Shown: piece after piece, positions 49,485 to 58,640 of the stretch
How the letters are laid out: every line of letters starts with the position of its first letter
Numbering within the stretch: position 1 is the first letter of the stretch
Assembly (NCBI RefSeq): GCF_900166625.1
Contig: NZ_LT800499.1
Span: forward strand, 1,942,115-2,006,114
DNA: 64,000 nucleotides
Origin: Halobacillus massiliensis
GTDB lineage: Bacteria > Bacillota > Bacilli > Bacillales > Halobacillaceae
Direction of reading: 5' to 3'
Notes under the pieces: generated by a model
Told to the model about the DNA's origin: nothing
Databases searched by the model: none
The model's input: only the letters and a program-made list of their open reading frames with translations
Position numbers and translations under genes: made by a program

Positions 49485-51122
49485 TTGGAAATCAATATTC
49501 AAGAGATGCTGTTTCAGTTTCTTGGAGGACTGGGGATATTCCTTTTCGGTCTGAAATATTTAGCGGACGGTCTACAACGTACAGCCGGTGACCGCCTGAG
49601 AGAAATTCTGGATAAATTTACGAGCAACCCCTTTATGGGTGTGTTAGCTGGGACAGTCGTAACCATACTGGTGCAAAGTAGTTCGACAACTACGGTACTG
49701 ACAGTTGGTCTGGTTAACGCCGGATTTATGACCTTTAGACAGGCCATCGGTGTTATTATGGGGGCCAACATTGGAACGACAATGACTGCATTTATTATTG
49801 GTATTGATATTGGCGCTTACGGCCTGCCAATTCTTGCTCTAGGTGCTTTTCTGCTGTTCTTCTTTAAAAATAAAAAGGTTAGCAATTTTGGGCAGCTGTT
49901 CTTTGGTTTGGGGGCCTTATTCTATGGGCTTGATGTAATGAGCGGCGGTATGAAGCCATTACGTAGTCTGGAAGCATTCCAAGACCTGACGGTGAGTATG
50001 AGTGATAACCCTATTTTAGGTGTTGTGATCGGGACCCTGTTTACGGTTATCGTACAAAGTTCAAGTGCTACTATTGGGATTCTTCAGCAATTGTTTGGTG
50101 AAGGATTAATTGATTTACAAGCAGCACTTCCTGTACTGTTTGGTGATAATATTGGAACGACCATTACAGCTGTACTCGCGGCTATTGGTTCAAGTATAGG
50201 TGCAAAACGCGCAGCTGCCGCCCATGTCATGTTTAATGTAATAGGTGCCGCTGTATTTCTAATTTTATTAGTACCATTTACGGCTTATGTCGAATGGCTG
50301 AGAGCCACTCTGGATTTAAATCCGGAAATGACCATTGCCTTTGCGCACGGGTCATTTAACATTGCAAACACAGTTGTTCAATTTCCATTTATAGCTGGAA
50401 TTGCATGGGTTGTAATGAGAGTAGTTCCTGGGGAAGACTCAGTGATCGAATACAAACCACAACACCTTGATCCGATTTTTATTGAACAATCTCCATCCCT
50501 GGCTTTAGATCAGGCAAAAGAAGAGGTTATCCGTATGGGTGAGTATGCTTATAAAGGACTGGAAGAGACAAGCCTCTATCTAAATAAAAAACAAACGAAG
50601 CATTCTGAGCTCGCTATGCAGATAGAAGAAGCTTTAAACAATTTAGACCGTAAAATTACGGACTATCTAGTAGCTCTATCTTCTGCAGAACTTTCAGATG
50701 AAGACAGTCACAAACACGGTGCATTACTGGATTCTGTGAGAGATATTGAAAGAATCGGTGACCACTTTGAAAACATTATTGAGTTAATTGATTACAAGAA
50801 CTCCAACAAAGTTATTCTTACAGATCAGGCAATTGACGATTTAAATGAAATGTTTGACTTGGCACTGATGACCGTTAAACAGGCGATGAAATCGCTTGAA
50901 TATATGGACCGCGAAGAAGCTCTTGCTGTTGTTCAGAAAGAGAATGAGCTGGACCGTATGGAGAGATCTTTCCGTAAGAAGCACATTATCCGTATGAACG
51001 AAGGCCTTTGCACTGGACAGGCAGGTATCGTATTTGTTGATATGCTCAGCAACCTTGAGCGTATCGGTGACCATGCTGTTAACATTGCAGAAGAAGTACT
51101 TGGTGAGAAAGAAAGTTTATAA
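49485..51122 (+). CDS. Na/phosphate cotransporter (NptA/YqeW type) with PhoU-like domain
   Basis: A 545-residue Na/Pi cotransporter II family protein. Two inverted membrane repeats carry V-Q-S-S-S-T-T-T and V-Q-S-S-S-A-T-I with G-A-N-I-G-T-T and G-D-N-I-G-T-T. The C-terminal part (about 350-545) is a PhoU-like helical domain (R-I-G-D-H repeats). The start is TTG at 49485 after GGTGGAGG. The apparent B. subtilis counterpart, yqeW, lies between yqeV and rpsU, so this gene has a different place here. A sodium-driven phosphate route suits a halophile. Confidence 0.92.
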   Translation: MEINIQEMLFQFLGGLGIFLFGLKYLADGLQRTAGDRLREILDKFTSNPFMGVLAGTVVTILVQSSSTTTVLTVGLVNAGFMTFRQAIGVIMGANIGTTMTAFIIGIDIGAYGLPILALGAFLLFFFKNKKVSNFGQLFFGLGALFYGLDVMSGGMKPLRSLEAFQDLTVSMSDNPILGVVIGTLFTVIVQSSSATIGILQQLFGEGLIDLQAALPVLFGDNIGTTITAVLAAIGSSIGAKRAAAAHVMFNVIGAAVFLILLVPFTAYVEWLRATLDLNPEMTIAFAHGSFNIANTVVQFPFIAGIAWVVMRVVPGEDSVIEYKPQHLDPIFIEQSPSLALDQAKEEVIRMGEYAYKGLEETSLYLNKKQTKHSELAMQIEEALNNLDRKITDYLVALSSAELSDEDSHKHGALLDSVRDIERIGDHFENIIELIDYKNSNKVILTDQAIDDLNEMFDLALMTVKQAMKSLEYMDREEALAVVQKENELDRMERSFRKKHIIRMNEGLCTGQAGIVFVDMLSNLERIGDHAVNIAEEVLGEKESL

Positions 51123-51126
51123 TAAG

Positions 51127-51157
51127 AAAAGCCGCTGTTTGGTACAGCGGCTTTTTT
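51127..51157 (+). terminator. terminator of the Na/phosphate cotransporter gene
   Basis: AAAAGCCGCTG and CAGCGGCTTTT stem, then TT. Confidence 0.92.
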
Positions 51158-51473
51158 ATTTTCGAGAATGTCGATTGGAACTAGATAAGTACTATACATG
51201 GGTTCATGTCGGGAAAGCTATTCTTTTTTACAGTAGAAAAACGGCAAAGAGCGAATTAGCCCGTTTCCCGCGGTCCGGTTTTATAGCTATCGGAATCGGT
51301 TTCTCCCCACATCATCGTATTTCTTAGTGATTAAAAGTTCCAAGATAGGAAGAGGTTCTTTAACAACCTGGTAAAGCCAGTGTTCATTAACATTTAGTAA
51401 GATGAAGAACGGGTACTTATTAGGCAAATTTTTTTCTTGTTTAAAATCTTTTCAAAAAAATTAAGAAAAACTA

Positions 51474-51502
51474 TTGAAAAGGCAAAATGCTCATGCTATA
51501 TT
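51474..51502 (+). promoter_or_regulatory. tRNA cluster promoter P1
   Basis: TTGAAA (51474-51479), 17 bp, TATATT (51497-51502). Confidence 0.65.
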
Positions 51503-51558
51503 AATTTTGCTGTCAAAAAATCTGCAGAAGCTAATGGAAAACACATTAAATAAACTGC

Positions 51559-51587
51559 TTGACAGTAATGGCGATACATGTTATATT
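51559..51587 (+). promoter_or_regulatory. tRNA cluster promoter P2
   Basis: TTGACA (51559-51564), 17 bp, TATATT (51582-51587), 35 bases before the first tRNA. Confidence 0.8.
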
Positions 51588-51621
51588 TATTAGCGTCGCT
51601 TCAATTGGAGCGGAAACATAT

Positions 51622-51695
51622 GGCGGTGTAGCTCAGCTGGCTAGAGCGTACGGTTCATACCCGTGAGGTCGGGGGTTCGATCCCCTCCGCCGCTA
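51622..51695 (+). tRNA. tRNA-Met (CAU), elongator
   Basis: A 74-base cloverleaf with anticodon CAU. It lacks the three G-C pairs in the anticodon stem that mark the initiator, and its acceptor stem closes G1-U72 as I recall for the B. subtilis elongator. The 3' CCA is not encoded (ACT follows). Confidence 0.92.
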
Positions 51696-51794
51696 CTTTC
51701 AAGTAATTCGATGATGTTAGTCATACTCCCTTAACTTTACGATCTCATATAGGGACTGGGAGAAGAAATTGAGTTGAATACATATTAAAAACAT

Positions 51795-51871
51795 GGCGGT
51801 TGTGGCGAAGTGGTTAACGCACCGGATTGTGGTTCCGGCATTCGTGGGTTCGATTCCCATCAGCCGCCCCA
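51795..51871 (+). tRNA. tRNA-His (GUG)
   Basis: Anticodon GTG. The extra G at position -1 opposite C73, the identity mark of tRNA-His, is present. CCA is encoded at 51869-51871. Confidence 0.95.
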
Positions 51872-51875
51872 TGTT

Positions 51876-51952
51876 GGACCCTTAGCTCAGCTGGTTAGAG
51901 CTATCGGCTCATAACCGATCGGTCGCAGGTTCGAGTCCTGCAGGGTCCACCA
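51876..51952 (+). tRNA. tRNA-Ile (CAU, lysidine type)
   Basis: Anticodon CAU, but with G1-C72, an A-T pair at the base of the anticodon stem and the GGACC start seen in Bacillus tRNA-Ile2. C34 would be changed to lysidine by TilS to read AUA. CCA is encoded. Confidence 0.85.
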
Positions 51953-51960
51953 TTTTTTGC

Positions 51961-52053
51961 GGAGGAGTACCCAAGTTCGGCTGAAGGGAGCGGTCTTGAA
52001 AACCGCCAGGGGCTTCACGGCCCGCGGGGGTTCGAATCCCTCCTCCTCCGCCA
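51961..52053 (+). tRNA. tRNA-Ser (UGA)
   Basis: A 93-base class II tRNA with a long variable arm and anticodon TGA. The discriminator is G and CCA is encoded. Confidence 0.95.
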
Positions 52054-52084
52054 TTACATATTTTGTGAATTTGGGTGTAATTAC

Positions 52085-52157
<73 letters not shown>

Positions 52158-52162
52158 CTTTT

Positions 52163-52197
52163 AAAACAAGCGTGTCGTCACGCTTGTTTTTTTATGT
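52163..52197 (+). terminator. tRNA cluster terminator
   Basis: AAAACAAGCGTG and CACGCTTGTTTT with a 4-base loop, followed by TTT. Confidence 0.93.
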
Positions 52198-52262
52198 TTA
52201 TTTCATATAATAGCGGGTATTTTACATACGTAGTGAATGTTAAGCAGTTTTCTGCATAATGT

Positions 52263-52291
52263 TTGCAAGATAAATATCGGTTTGGTAATGT
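52263..52291 (+). promoter_or_regulatory. putative sigma-A promoter of sodA
   Basis: TTGCAA (52263-52268), 17 bp, TAATGT (52286-52291). Confidence 0.5.
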
Positions 52292-52350
52292 AAAAGTGGG
52301 CGGAAGCCGATGCCCATCGATTTACATATTAATTAAAAGGAGGAGTTAAC

Positions 52351-52965
52351 ATGGCTAAATTTGAACTACCAGAACTACCTTATGCGTATGACGCACTGGA
52401 ACCAACGATCGATAAGGAAACGATGAACATCCACCATACGAAGCACCACAACAAGTATGTTACTGAATTGAACAATGCCCTTGAAGGACATGACGATCTT
52501 CAGGAAAAATCTATTGATGAACTGCTGGCAAATAACTTGTCTGCAATTCCCGAAGATATCAAGACAAAAGTTCGTAACAACGGTGGAGGTCATGCTAACC
52601 ATGACTTATTCTGGACTATTCTTTCTCCAAATGGCGGAGGACAGCCGTCTGGTGAATTAGCTTCAAAAATTGAGGAAACGTTCGGCGGTTTCGATCAATT
52701 TAAAGAAAAGTTTGAAGCTACGGCTACCGGCCGTTTTGGCTCTGGCTGGGCTTGGCTAGTAGTAAACAACGGCAGCCTGGAAGTAATCGATACGCTAAAT
52801 CAGGACTCCCCGCTTATGGAAGGTAAAACTCCAGTTCTTGGCCTGGATGTTTGGGAGCATGCTTACTATCTGAACTACCAAAACCGCCGTCCGGATTATG
52901 CGAAAGCTTTCTGGAACGTGGTAAACTGGGAAGAAGTATCAAGACGCTACGAAGAAGCTAAATAA
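52351..52965 (+). CDS. sodA: superoxide dismutase, Mn type
   Basis: Converts superoxide to peroxide and oxygen. A 204-residue Fe/Mn SOD with metal ligands in [17 protein letters not shown] and D-V-W-E-H-A-Y-Y. The G-G-H-A-N-H-x-x-F-W context and relatives point to manganese, but the metal cannot be settled from sequence. AAAGGAGG precedes the ATG. Single-gene unit with its own terminator; upstream of the MFS gene and pbpA, as in B. subtilis. Confidence 0.97.
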   Translation: MAKFELPELPYAYDALEPTIDKETMNIHHTKHHNKYVTELNNALEGHDDLQEKSIDELLANNLSAIPEDIKTKVRNNGGGHANHDLFWTILSPNGGGQPSGELASKIEETFGGFDQFKEKFEATATGRFGSGWAWLVVNNGSLEVIDTLNQDSPLMEGKTPVLGLDVWEHAYYLNYQNRRPDYAKAFWNVVNWEEVSRRYEEAK

Positions 52966-52974
52966 TAAATGTTT

Positions 52975-53010
52975 AAAGGTACAGGTCTTAACACCTGTAC
53001 CTTTATTTTT
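52975..53010 (+). terminator. sodA terminator
   Basis: AAAGGTACAGGT and ACCTGTACCTTT perfect stem, followed by ATTTTTTG. Confidence 0.9.
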
Positions 53011-53071
53011 TGTATATCTCGATCTCCTTTGATCACACTAAGAAAAGATAAATCAAAGGAGATATTCTATT

Positions 53072-54304
53072 ATGATACAAAAACTGAAGGTGTGGTTGTC
53101 CCAGGAAAATGTCTCTAAAGATTTAATTTTGCTACTGGTAATCGGTGGACTATATTCCATTGGTATCTTTCTTTCGAGTACTTTTGTTAACGTTTATTTA
53201 TGGAAACAATCAAATAGTTATGCAGATATTGCTTTATATAATCTGTGTATTTATATTATGCAGCCGATCACATTTATTGTGGCCGGAAAGTGTGCAAAAA
53301 GAATTGATCGTGTTATTGTCTTGCGCGCAGGCGTAACGGTTCTTTCCTTGTTTTTTTTAACTGTTCTTTTTATCGGAGATAATGCTGCAAAATATAATCT
53401 GTTGTTAGGCGGCCTGCTCGGGGTAGGGTATGGTTTTTACTGGCTGGCTTATAACGTGTTGACATTTGAAATTACAGAGCCTGATACAAGAGATTTTTTT
53501 AACGGGTTTTTAGGAATCCTTCAGTCTTTTGGCGGGATGACAGGCCCTCTCTTTGCCGGATATGTGATTTCACGTATGAATCAATTTACGGGCTATACGG
53601 TTATTTTTACGATTTCCTTCAGCTTTTTTATTATTGCAGTTATCATTAGTTTTTTCCTATCAAGAAGGAAAGCAAAAGGGAATTTTTCTTTTAAAAGGAT
53701 CATTCTTGAACGCAAGCATAACAGCAATTGGAATAAAATTTTGAAGGCTCATATTTCTCAAGGATTTCGAGAAGGAACATTTTTATTCGCGGTGACAATT
53801 TGGATTTATTTAGTTACCCGGGATGAATTTTCCCTCGGGATATTTAATCTGGTGTATTCTGGGTTTTCGTTATTGTTTTATTTTCTTGTGACACGGTGGA
53901 TTAAACCTGGAAAGAGAAAACAGGCGATTTTTCTTGCCGGTCTGTCGCTTTATTTATCTGTAGTTTTGCTCATTTTCAGTAATAGTCTGCCTCTGATCTT
54001 ATTTTACGGGGCCATCGCAGGTGTGTTCTTCCCTGTTCTATTTGTGCCGTACCTGTCGTTGACATATGATGTGATAGGAAAGGCATGGAATGCAGGGGAA
54101 ATGAGAATCGAATATATCGTCGTTAGAGAGATTTTTCTTAACGCGGGCCGCATCCTTTCTATTCTCATATTCTTGGTTGCCATTGTATTTATAACGCCGG
54201 AAACAGGGATTCCGTATATTCTTCTGATTGTAGGGGGCGGGCATTTCTTTATTTACTTTTTTATTAAGGATATTAACTTCACTCCGAAAGAGAGTGTCAG
54301 CTAA
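53072..54304 (+). CDS. yqgE: MFS transporter (YqgE-like)
   Basis: A 410-residue polytopic protein with about 12 membrane helices in two halves separated by a basic cytoplasmic loop (R-R-K-A-K-G-N-F-S-F-K-R, about residues 199-215). Gly-rich helix G-G-L-L-G-V-G-Y-G-F-Y-W is visible. No substrate can be inferred. The name comes from its place between sodA and pbpA. AAAGGAGATA precedes the ATG. Confidence 0.85.
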   Translation: MIQKLKVWLSQENVSKDLILLLVIGGLYSIGIFLSSTFVNVYLWKQSNSYADIALYNLCIYIMQPITFIVAGKCAKRIDRVIVLRAGVTVLSLFFLTVLFIGDNAAKYNLLLGGLLGVGYGFYWLAYNVLTFEITEPDTRDFFNGFLGILQSFGGMTGPLFAGYVISRMNQFTGYTVIFTISFSFFIIAVIISFFLSRRKAKGNFSFKRIILERKHNSNWNKILKAHISQGFREGTFLFAVTIWIYLVTRDEFSLGIFNLVYSGFSLLFYFLVTRWIKPGKRKQAIFLAGLSLYLSVVLLIFSNSLPLILFYGAIAGVFFPVLFVPYLSLTYDVIGKAWNAGEMRIEYIVVREIFLNAGRILSILIFLVAIVFITPETGIPYILLIVGGGHFFIYFFIKDINFTPKESVS

Positions 54305-54379
54305 AATCTCTAGTTCTTTATTAGAAAAAGATGCTATACTAAAAAATAGAGAATTTTTTCGAGTAAGGGAGAGGAACTT

Positions 54380-56491
54380 ATGGGGAAGAAAGCTGGCAGG
54401 AGTAAGTCGCACTTACCTTTCCGTTTAAATATCGTTTTTTTCGTAGTGTTTTTGCTTTTTGCAATATTAATTCTTCAACTTGGTGTCGTGCAAATACTTA
54501 CAGGACAAGCTGCCCAGGATCAGATTGACCGTACCGAAAATACAACGACGACGATTCCTGTACCTAGGGGGGAAATGTATGACAGATATGGACGGTTAGT
54601 CGTTAACAATGAGCCCCTTTATTCAATTACATATACACCGCCGAAAGGTGTACAGCCAAAGGATAGACTTGAATTGGCGGAAAAGCTGGCTCAATATATA
54701 AATATGGAATATGAAGATAAATTAACAGAACGTGATTTAAAAGATTATTACTTTTTAATTAATGAAGAAGAAATATCCAAGCGTATACCGGAAGAAGACT
54801 TAGAGGGGCTTGATAATGGGGAAGTTTATAAAGCTCAAATTGATTCGATAACGGAAGAAGAAATCAGCAGTTTTGATGGCGATACACAGGAAATCATTGC
54901 TATTAAAAAAGAGCTGGACCAGGCTTATGCTTTGGCTCCCCACGTTGTGAAAAATGAAGGGATAACCGAGGAAGAGTATTCTATTGTCGCAGAGCATTTG
55001 CCGGAACTTCCCGGAATTAATGTAACTGCCGACTGGGACCGTGAATATTTATTTGAAGATACTTTCAGAAGCTACATTGGGAACATTACAACGAGTGATC
55101 AGGGGATACCTCAAGAAATGGAAGACTATTATATGTCGCTCGATTACAGTCGTAATGACCGTGTAGGCATAAGTGGAATTGAAGAACAATATGAAGAGGT
55201 TCTAAGAGGCACGAAAGAAAAAGTACAGTATACAACGGATAGTGACAATAAAGTCGTAAACACAGATGTTGTCCGTGAAGGCTCCCGTGGTAAAGACTTA
55301 ATGCTTTCCCTTGATATGGAGCTTCAGCAGGAAGTTGATAAAATTGTTGAAGAAGAGCTTGTAAAAGCGATTGAGCAGGAGCCGGCTGCTAACCGCCATA
55401 TGGAAAACGCGATTGTCGTCATGTCAGACCCGAATAATGGTGAGATACTCGCCATATCAGGGAAAGAATATAATCGAAACCGTGAATCAGGAGAAGAAAA
55501 AGTATCCAATGTTGGCCATCAAGCCCTTTATAATGCATACATGCCCGGTTCCACTATAAAGGGTGCAACCGTATTAACAGGTCTAAATGAGGGTGTAATC
55601 GGTCCTTCAACTTATGTAAATGACCGGACACTCAGATTCGCTGGTTCTCCTAATAAGAGCTCTTACCGATCAGGTATCGGAAATGTAAACTATTATTCCG
55701 CCCTGCAGCAATCTTCCAATGTTTACATGTATTTTATTGCTATGTGGATGGGCGGCCATGAGTATGTAGATAATGGTCCTTTAAATTTAAAAAGTGATAC
55801 AATGCAGCGATTTGTTTATCACTTTAATCAATTTGGTTTAGGGGTGGAGACAGGGATAGACTTCCCATACGAAGCCCGGGGGTTTGAAGAAATGGATTTC
55901 CCTAATCCAGGGGTAGTGCTCGATTTTGCCATTGGCCAGTACAGCACATATACAGCCATGCAGCTTAATCAATATGTTTCCACAATTGCTAATGGAGGAA
56001 ACAGAGTACGGCCTAAACTCGTTCGAGAAATTCACAATCCAAGTTCTGATGGAGAAGGTCTGGGTCCGCTTTATAAGAAATACGATACAGAAGTTATGAA
56101 CAATCTTACTATGGACAAAGAAGATATCCAGCGAGTTCAGGAAGGTTTCCGTGCTGTGTTTCAGCCGGGTGGAACCGCAAATAGCTATTTTAGTGGCGCG
56201 GACTATCAGGCGGCTGGAAAAACGGGTACAGCCCAGCAGCAAAAGTATTATACTCAAGAAAATGGAGAGTCTGTCGGATATGAGACCCTTAACCTGACGA
56301 TGGTTGGTTATGCTCCATATGATAATCCAGAGGTAGCTTTCTCGGTGATCGTGCCATTTACCGGAGAAGACTCCAACACGAGTATAAATGGATATATTTC
56401 CCGTAGGATATTAGATGCTTACTTTGATTTGAAAGAAGAAAGAGCTGAAGCAGGAATTAAGAAAGAATTAACAGAAGCAGATGAAGAGTGA
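54380..56491 (+). CDS. pbpA: PBP2A, class B penicillin-binding protein
   Basis: Peptidoglycan transpeptidase of 703 residues for lateral wall growth. One N-terminal membrane helix (about 16-36), a dimerisation domain (R-G-E-M-Y-D-R-Y-G), then the catalytic domain. Its active-site motifs are S-T-I-K (Ser near 392), S-S-N (about 446) and K-T-G-T-A (about 613). The position before pst matches yqgF of B. subtilis. An acidic tail ends the protein. Confidence 0.94.
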   Translation: MGKKAGRSKSHLPFRLNIVFFVVFLLFAILILQLGVVQILTGQAAQDQIDRTENTTTTIPVPRGEMYDRYGRLVVNNEPLYSITYTPPKGVQPKDRLELAEKLAQYINMEYEDKLTERDLKDYYFLINEEEISKRIPEEDLEGLDNGEVYKAQIDSITEEEISSFDGDTQEIIAIKKELDQAYALAPHVVKNEGITEEEYSIVAEHLPELPGINVTADWDREYLFEDTFRSYIGNITTSDQGIPQEMEDYYMSLDYSRNDRVGISGIEEQYEEVLRGTKEKVQYTTDSDNKVVNTDVVREGSRGKDLMLSLDMELQQEVDKIVEEELVKAIEQEPAANRHMENAIVVMSDPNNGEILAISGKEYNRNRESGEEKVSNVGHQALYNAYMPGSTIKGATVLTGLNEGVIGPSTYVNDRTLRFAGSPNKSSYRSGIGNVNYYSALQQSSNVYMYFIAMWMGGHEYVDNGPLNLKSDTMQRFVYHFNQFGLGVETGIDFPYEARGFEEMDFPNPGVVLDFAIGQYSTYTAMQLNQYVSTIANGGNRVRPKLVREIHNPSSDGEGLGPLYKKYDTEVMNNLTMDKEDIQRVQEGFRAVFQPGGTANSYFSGADYQAAGKTGTAQQQKYYTQENGESVGYETLNLTMVGYAPYDNPEVAFSVIVPFTGEDSNTSINGYISRRILDAYFDLKEERAEAGIKKELTEADEE

Positions 56492-56518
56492 TGCCACATA
56501 GGCGTCACTCTTTTTTTG
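56485..56518 (+). terminator. pbpA terminator
   Basis: AGAGTGA-GCC and GGC-TCACTCT stem with one unpaired base each side, then TTTTTT. The pbpA stop codon lies in the 5' arm. Confidence 0.88.
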
Positions 56519-56549
56519 TGTTAATTTTTCCAATTGGCAAAATCGATCA

Positions 56550-56576
56550 TTTACAAAACATTTACGTTTAATATAT
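56550..56576 (+). promoter_or_regulatory. PhoP-box-like repeats and promoter region of the pst operon
   Basis: TTTACA (56550-56555), five bases, TTTACG (56561-56566): two PhoP-type hexamers with the 11-base period expected of Pho boxes. TAATAT/TATATA -10 candidates follow at 56569-56576. PhoP-P would activate pst on phosphate starvation. Confidence 0.65.
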
Positions 56577-56664
56577 ATGGGCTTAAAGTTGTGTCTTTAT
56601 GATATGAATTGTGAGTTGGTCAAGCCAACATCCAAACATAAGAGACTTAGGGGGAAGTAGTTAA

Positions 56665-57579
56665 ATGAAGAACTTTAAGATTTTCGCTTTACTATTTGCA
56701 TTTATTTTAGCAGCAGGAGTACTGGCTGCTTGTGGATCATCTGAGGATTCCAGTTCAGGTGAAGGAAGCGGAGAAGGAGAAGCTGAACAATCAGGTTCTA
56801 TCGTCGTAGGCGGATCCAGCGCCATGCAGCCTCTAGTCGGCGCGGCAGCTGAACAATACATGTCAGACAACCCTGATGCTCAAATTGACGTACAAGGCGG
56901 CGGGAGCGGCACAGGTCTTAGTGAAGTAGCGGCTGGAAATTTTGATATTGGTAACTCTGACTACTTTGCTGAAACTAAAGAGGACATCCCGGCTGACGAA
57001 CTAACTGACCACAAAGTGGCCGTAGTTGGTATGACTGCAGCTGCTCACCCGGAAGTTGGCGTAGAAGAACTATCTAAAGAAGATTTAAAAGCAATTTTTA
57101 CTGGTGAAATTACGAACTGGTCAGAAGTTGGCGGAGCAGACCAGGAAATTACTCTTGTAAACCGTCCGGATGGTTCCGGAACACGCGCTACGTTCAATGA
57201 ATTTGGATTGGATGGCGAAGAACCAGCAGAAGGAATTACTGAAGATTCTTCTAACCGTGTTATGCAAATTATAGAGGAGACTCCTGGTGCAGTAGGCTAC
57301 CTTGCATTTTCATACTTTGAACAAAGTGAAGACATCATTCCTTTAGCAATTGATGGAGTCGAAGCAACAGATGAAAACGTAAAAAGCGGAGAATTTCCTA
57401 TTTGGGCCTATCAGCACAGCTATACTCAAGGCGAACCAGAAGGTCTGGCTAAAGAATTTCTAGATTATATGATGACTGAAGAAGTTCAAACATCCCTTCT
57501 TCCACAGCAAGGATATATTCCAGTCACTGAAATGCAAGTAGAACGTGACGCAGAAGGCAACGAAACTGAAGTAAAGTAA
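56665..57579 (+). CDS. pstS: PstS, phosphate-binding lipoprotein
   Basis: High-affinity phosphate receptor of the Pst ABC importer. A signal peptide ends in a lipobox L-A-A-C (Cys23), followed by a Ser/Glu-rich linker and the binding fold with G-S-S-A-M-Q-P, G-G-G-S-G-T-G and P-D-G-S-G-T-R. The mature protein is markedly acidic. First gene of the operon, behind the PhoP-like box, 304 residues. Confidence 0.96.
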   Translation: MKNFKIFALLFAFILAAGVLAACGSSEDSSSGEGSGEGEAEQSGSIVVGGSSAMQPLVGAAAEQYMSDNPDAQIDVQGGGSGTGLSEVAAGNFDIGNSDYFAETKEDIPADELTDHKVAVVGMTAAAHPEVGVEELSKEDLKAIFTGEITNWSEVGGADQEITLVNRPDGSGTRATFNEFGLDGEEPAEGITEDSSNRVMQIIEETPGAVGYLAFSYFEQSEDIIPLAIDGVEATDENVKSGEFPIWAYQHSYTQGEPEGLAKEFLDYMMTEEVQTSLLPQQGYIPVTEMQVERDAEGNETEVK

Positions 57580-57616
57580 TTTGAGCATCAATGAAAGTGA
57601 ATAGGGAATGGCAGAG

Positions 57617-57691
57617 GGTTGGCCGGTTCGTCTGCTGATTTTAATATAAGTGCTCAAAGCTTATGTTAAAACCAGACAAACCGTTCAGCCC
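57617..57691 (+). other. large RNA hairpin between pstS and pstC
   Basis: CGGTTCGTCTG (57624-57634) pairs with CAGACAAACCG (57673-57683) apart from one mismatch, and outer bases GGGTTGG with TCAGCCC extend the stem. No T run follows, so it is more likely an mRNA-processing or stability element than a terminator. Confidence 0.6.
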
Positions 57692-57719
57692 CTTTCCCGT
57701 GCATTAGGAGGAGTATATT

Positions 57720-58640
57720 ATGGCGAACGTTCAAAGCTCTGAGAAGGATAACCATAGATTATTAAAAAACAATCGTTCATCAGGTAAACACAATGAAACA
57801 CGAGGTAAGATTCTTGTATTTTCAAGTGCATTCTTAGTAATTGCTGCTACCATCGCAATTACTTTATTTCTAGGTTATAAAGGCATAAGAACTTTTTTTG
57901 CCTTTGACGTAAACTTGTGGAATTTTCTTACAACGACAGGATGGGATGGGACAGAGAACAGCGGTGCCCTCTCATTTATATTCGGATCATTTGCAGTTAC
58001 CTTCCTGGCGGCATTATTTGCAGCTCCATTAGGGATTGGAAGTGCAATCTTTATGACAGAGATAGCAAAAAAATGGGGACAAAAAGTGATGCAGCCTGTA
58101 ATTGAAATATTAGTAGGCATTCCATCTGTCGTCTATGGATTAATTGGTGTGACCGTTATTGTTCCATTGATAAGAGATAATATTGGAGGGATTGGTTTTA
58201 GTTTACTAGCAGGAATGGTCGTAGTTGGCATTATGATTCTTCCAACGATTACCAGTATTTCTGCCGATGCGATTAAAGCGATTCCTGATGATATAAAAAA
58301 TGCGTCCTACGGTCTGGGAGCCACAAGGTGGCAGACAATATATAAAGTTATTCTTCCGGCTGCCCTTCCTTCCCTGATGACTGCGATCGTATTAGGAATG
58401 GCCCGGGCATTTGGAGAAGCTTTAGCTGTACAGATGGTAATAGGAAACGTAAGAGGGCTGCCTTCATCTATAACCGATTCTGCAGCTACCCTTACTTCTA
58501 TAATTACTTTGGATATGCCACACACCACTTATGGAAGTGTTCATAACAGCTTACTTTGGTCTCTGGGACTCTTCCTGTTAATTATGTCCTACGTGTTTAT
58601 TATTGTCATCCGTGTCGTGTCCTCAAGGAGGAAAGTGTAA
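57720..58640 (+). CDS. pstC: PstC, phosphate ABC permease
   Basis: Inner permease subunit of 306 residues with about six membrane helices. The EAA loop (Y-G-L-G-A-T-R-W-Q-T-I) near residue 198 contacts PstB. An unusually long polar N-terminus (about 28 residues) precedes the first helix. AGGAGGAG precedes the ATG. Its stop overlaps the pstA start. Confidence 0.95.
   Translation: MANVQSSEKDNHRLLKNNRSSGKHNETRGKILVFSSAFLVIAATIAITLFLGYKGIRTFFAFDVNLWNFLTTTGWDGTENSGALSFIFGSFAVTFLAALFAAPLGIGSAIFMTEIAKKWGQKVMQPVIEILVGIPSVVYGLIGVTVIVPLIRDNIGGIGFSLLAGMVVVGIMILPTITSISADAIKAIPDDIKNASYGLGATRWQTIYKVILPAALPSLMTAIVLGMARAFGEALAVQMVIGNVRGLPSSITDSAATLTSIITLDMPHTTYGSVHNSLLWSLGLFLLIMSYVFIIVIRVVSSRRKV

Larger units (their letters stand above)
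51123..51621. other. intergenic region before the tRNA cluster
   Basis: Contains the terminator of the cotransporter gene, a stretch of about 300 bases in which I see no gene or strong signal, and two tandem promoters for the tRNA cluster. Confidence 0.6.

Noticed and set aside
51034-51327. Open frame of 97 codons over the end of the cotransporter gene
   Set aside because: Mostly out of frame within that gene and across its terminator.
51876-51952. Reading the second CAU tRNA as an initiator tRNA-fMet
   Set aside because: It has a paired G1-C72 and lacks the three G-C pairs in the anticodon stem; tRNA-Ile(CAU) fits better.
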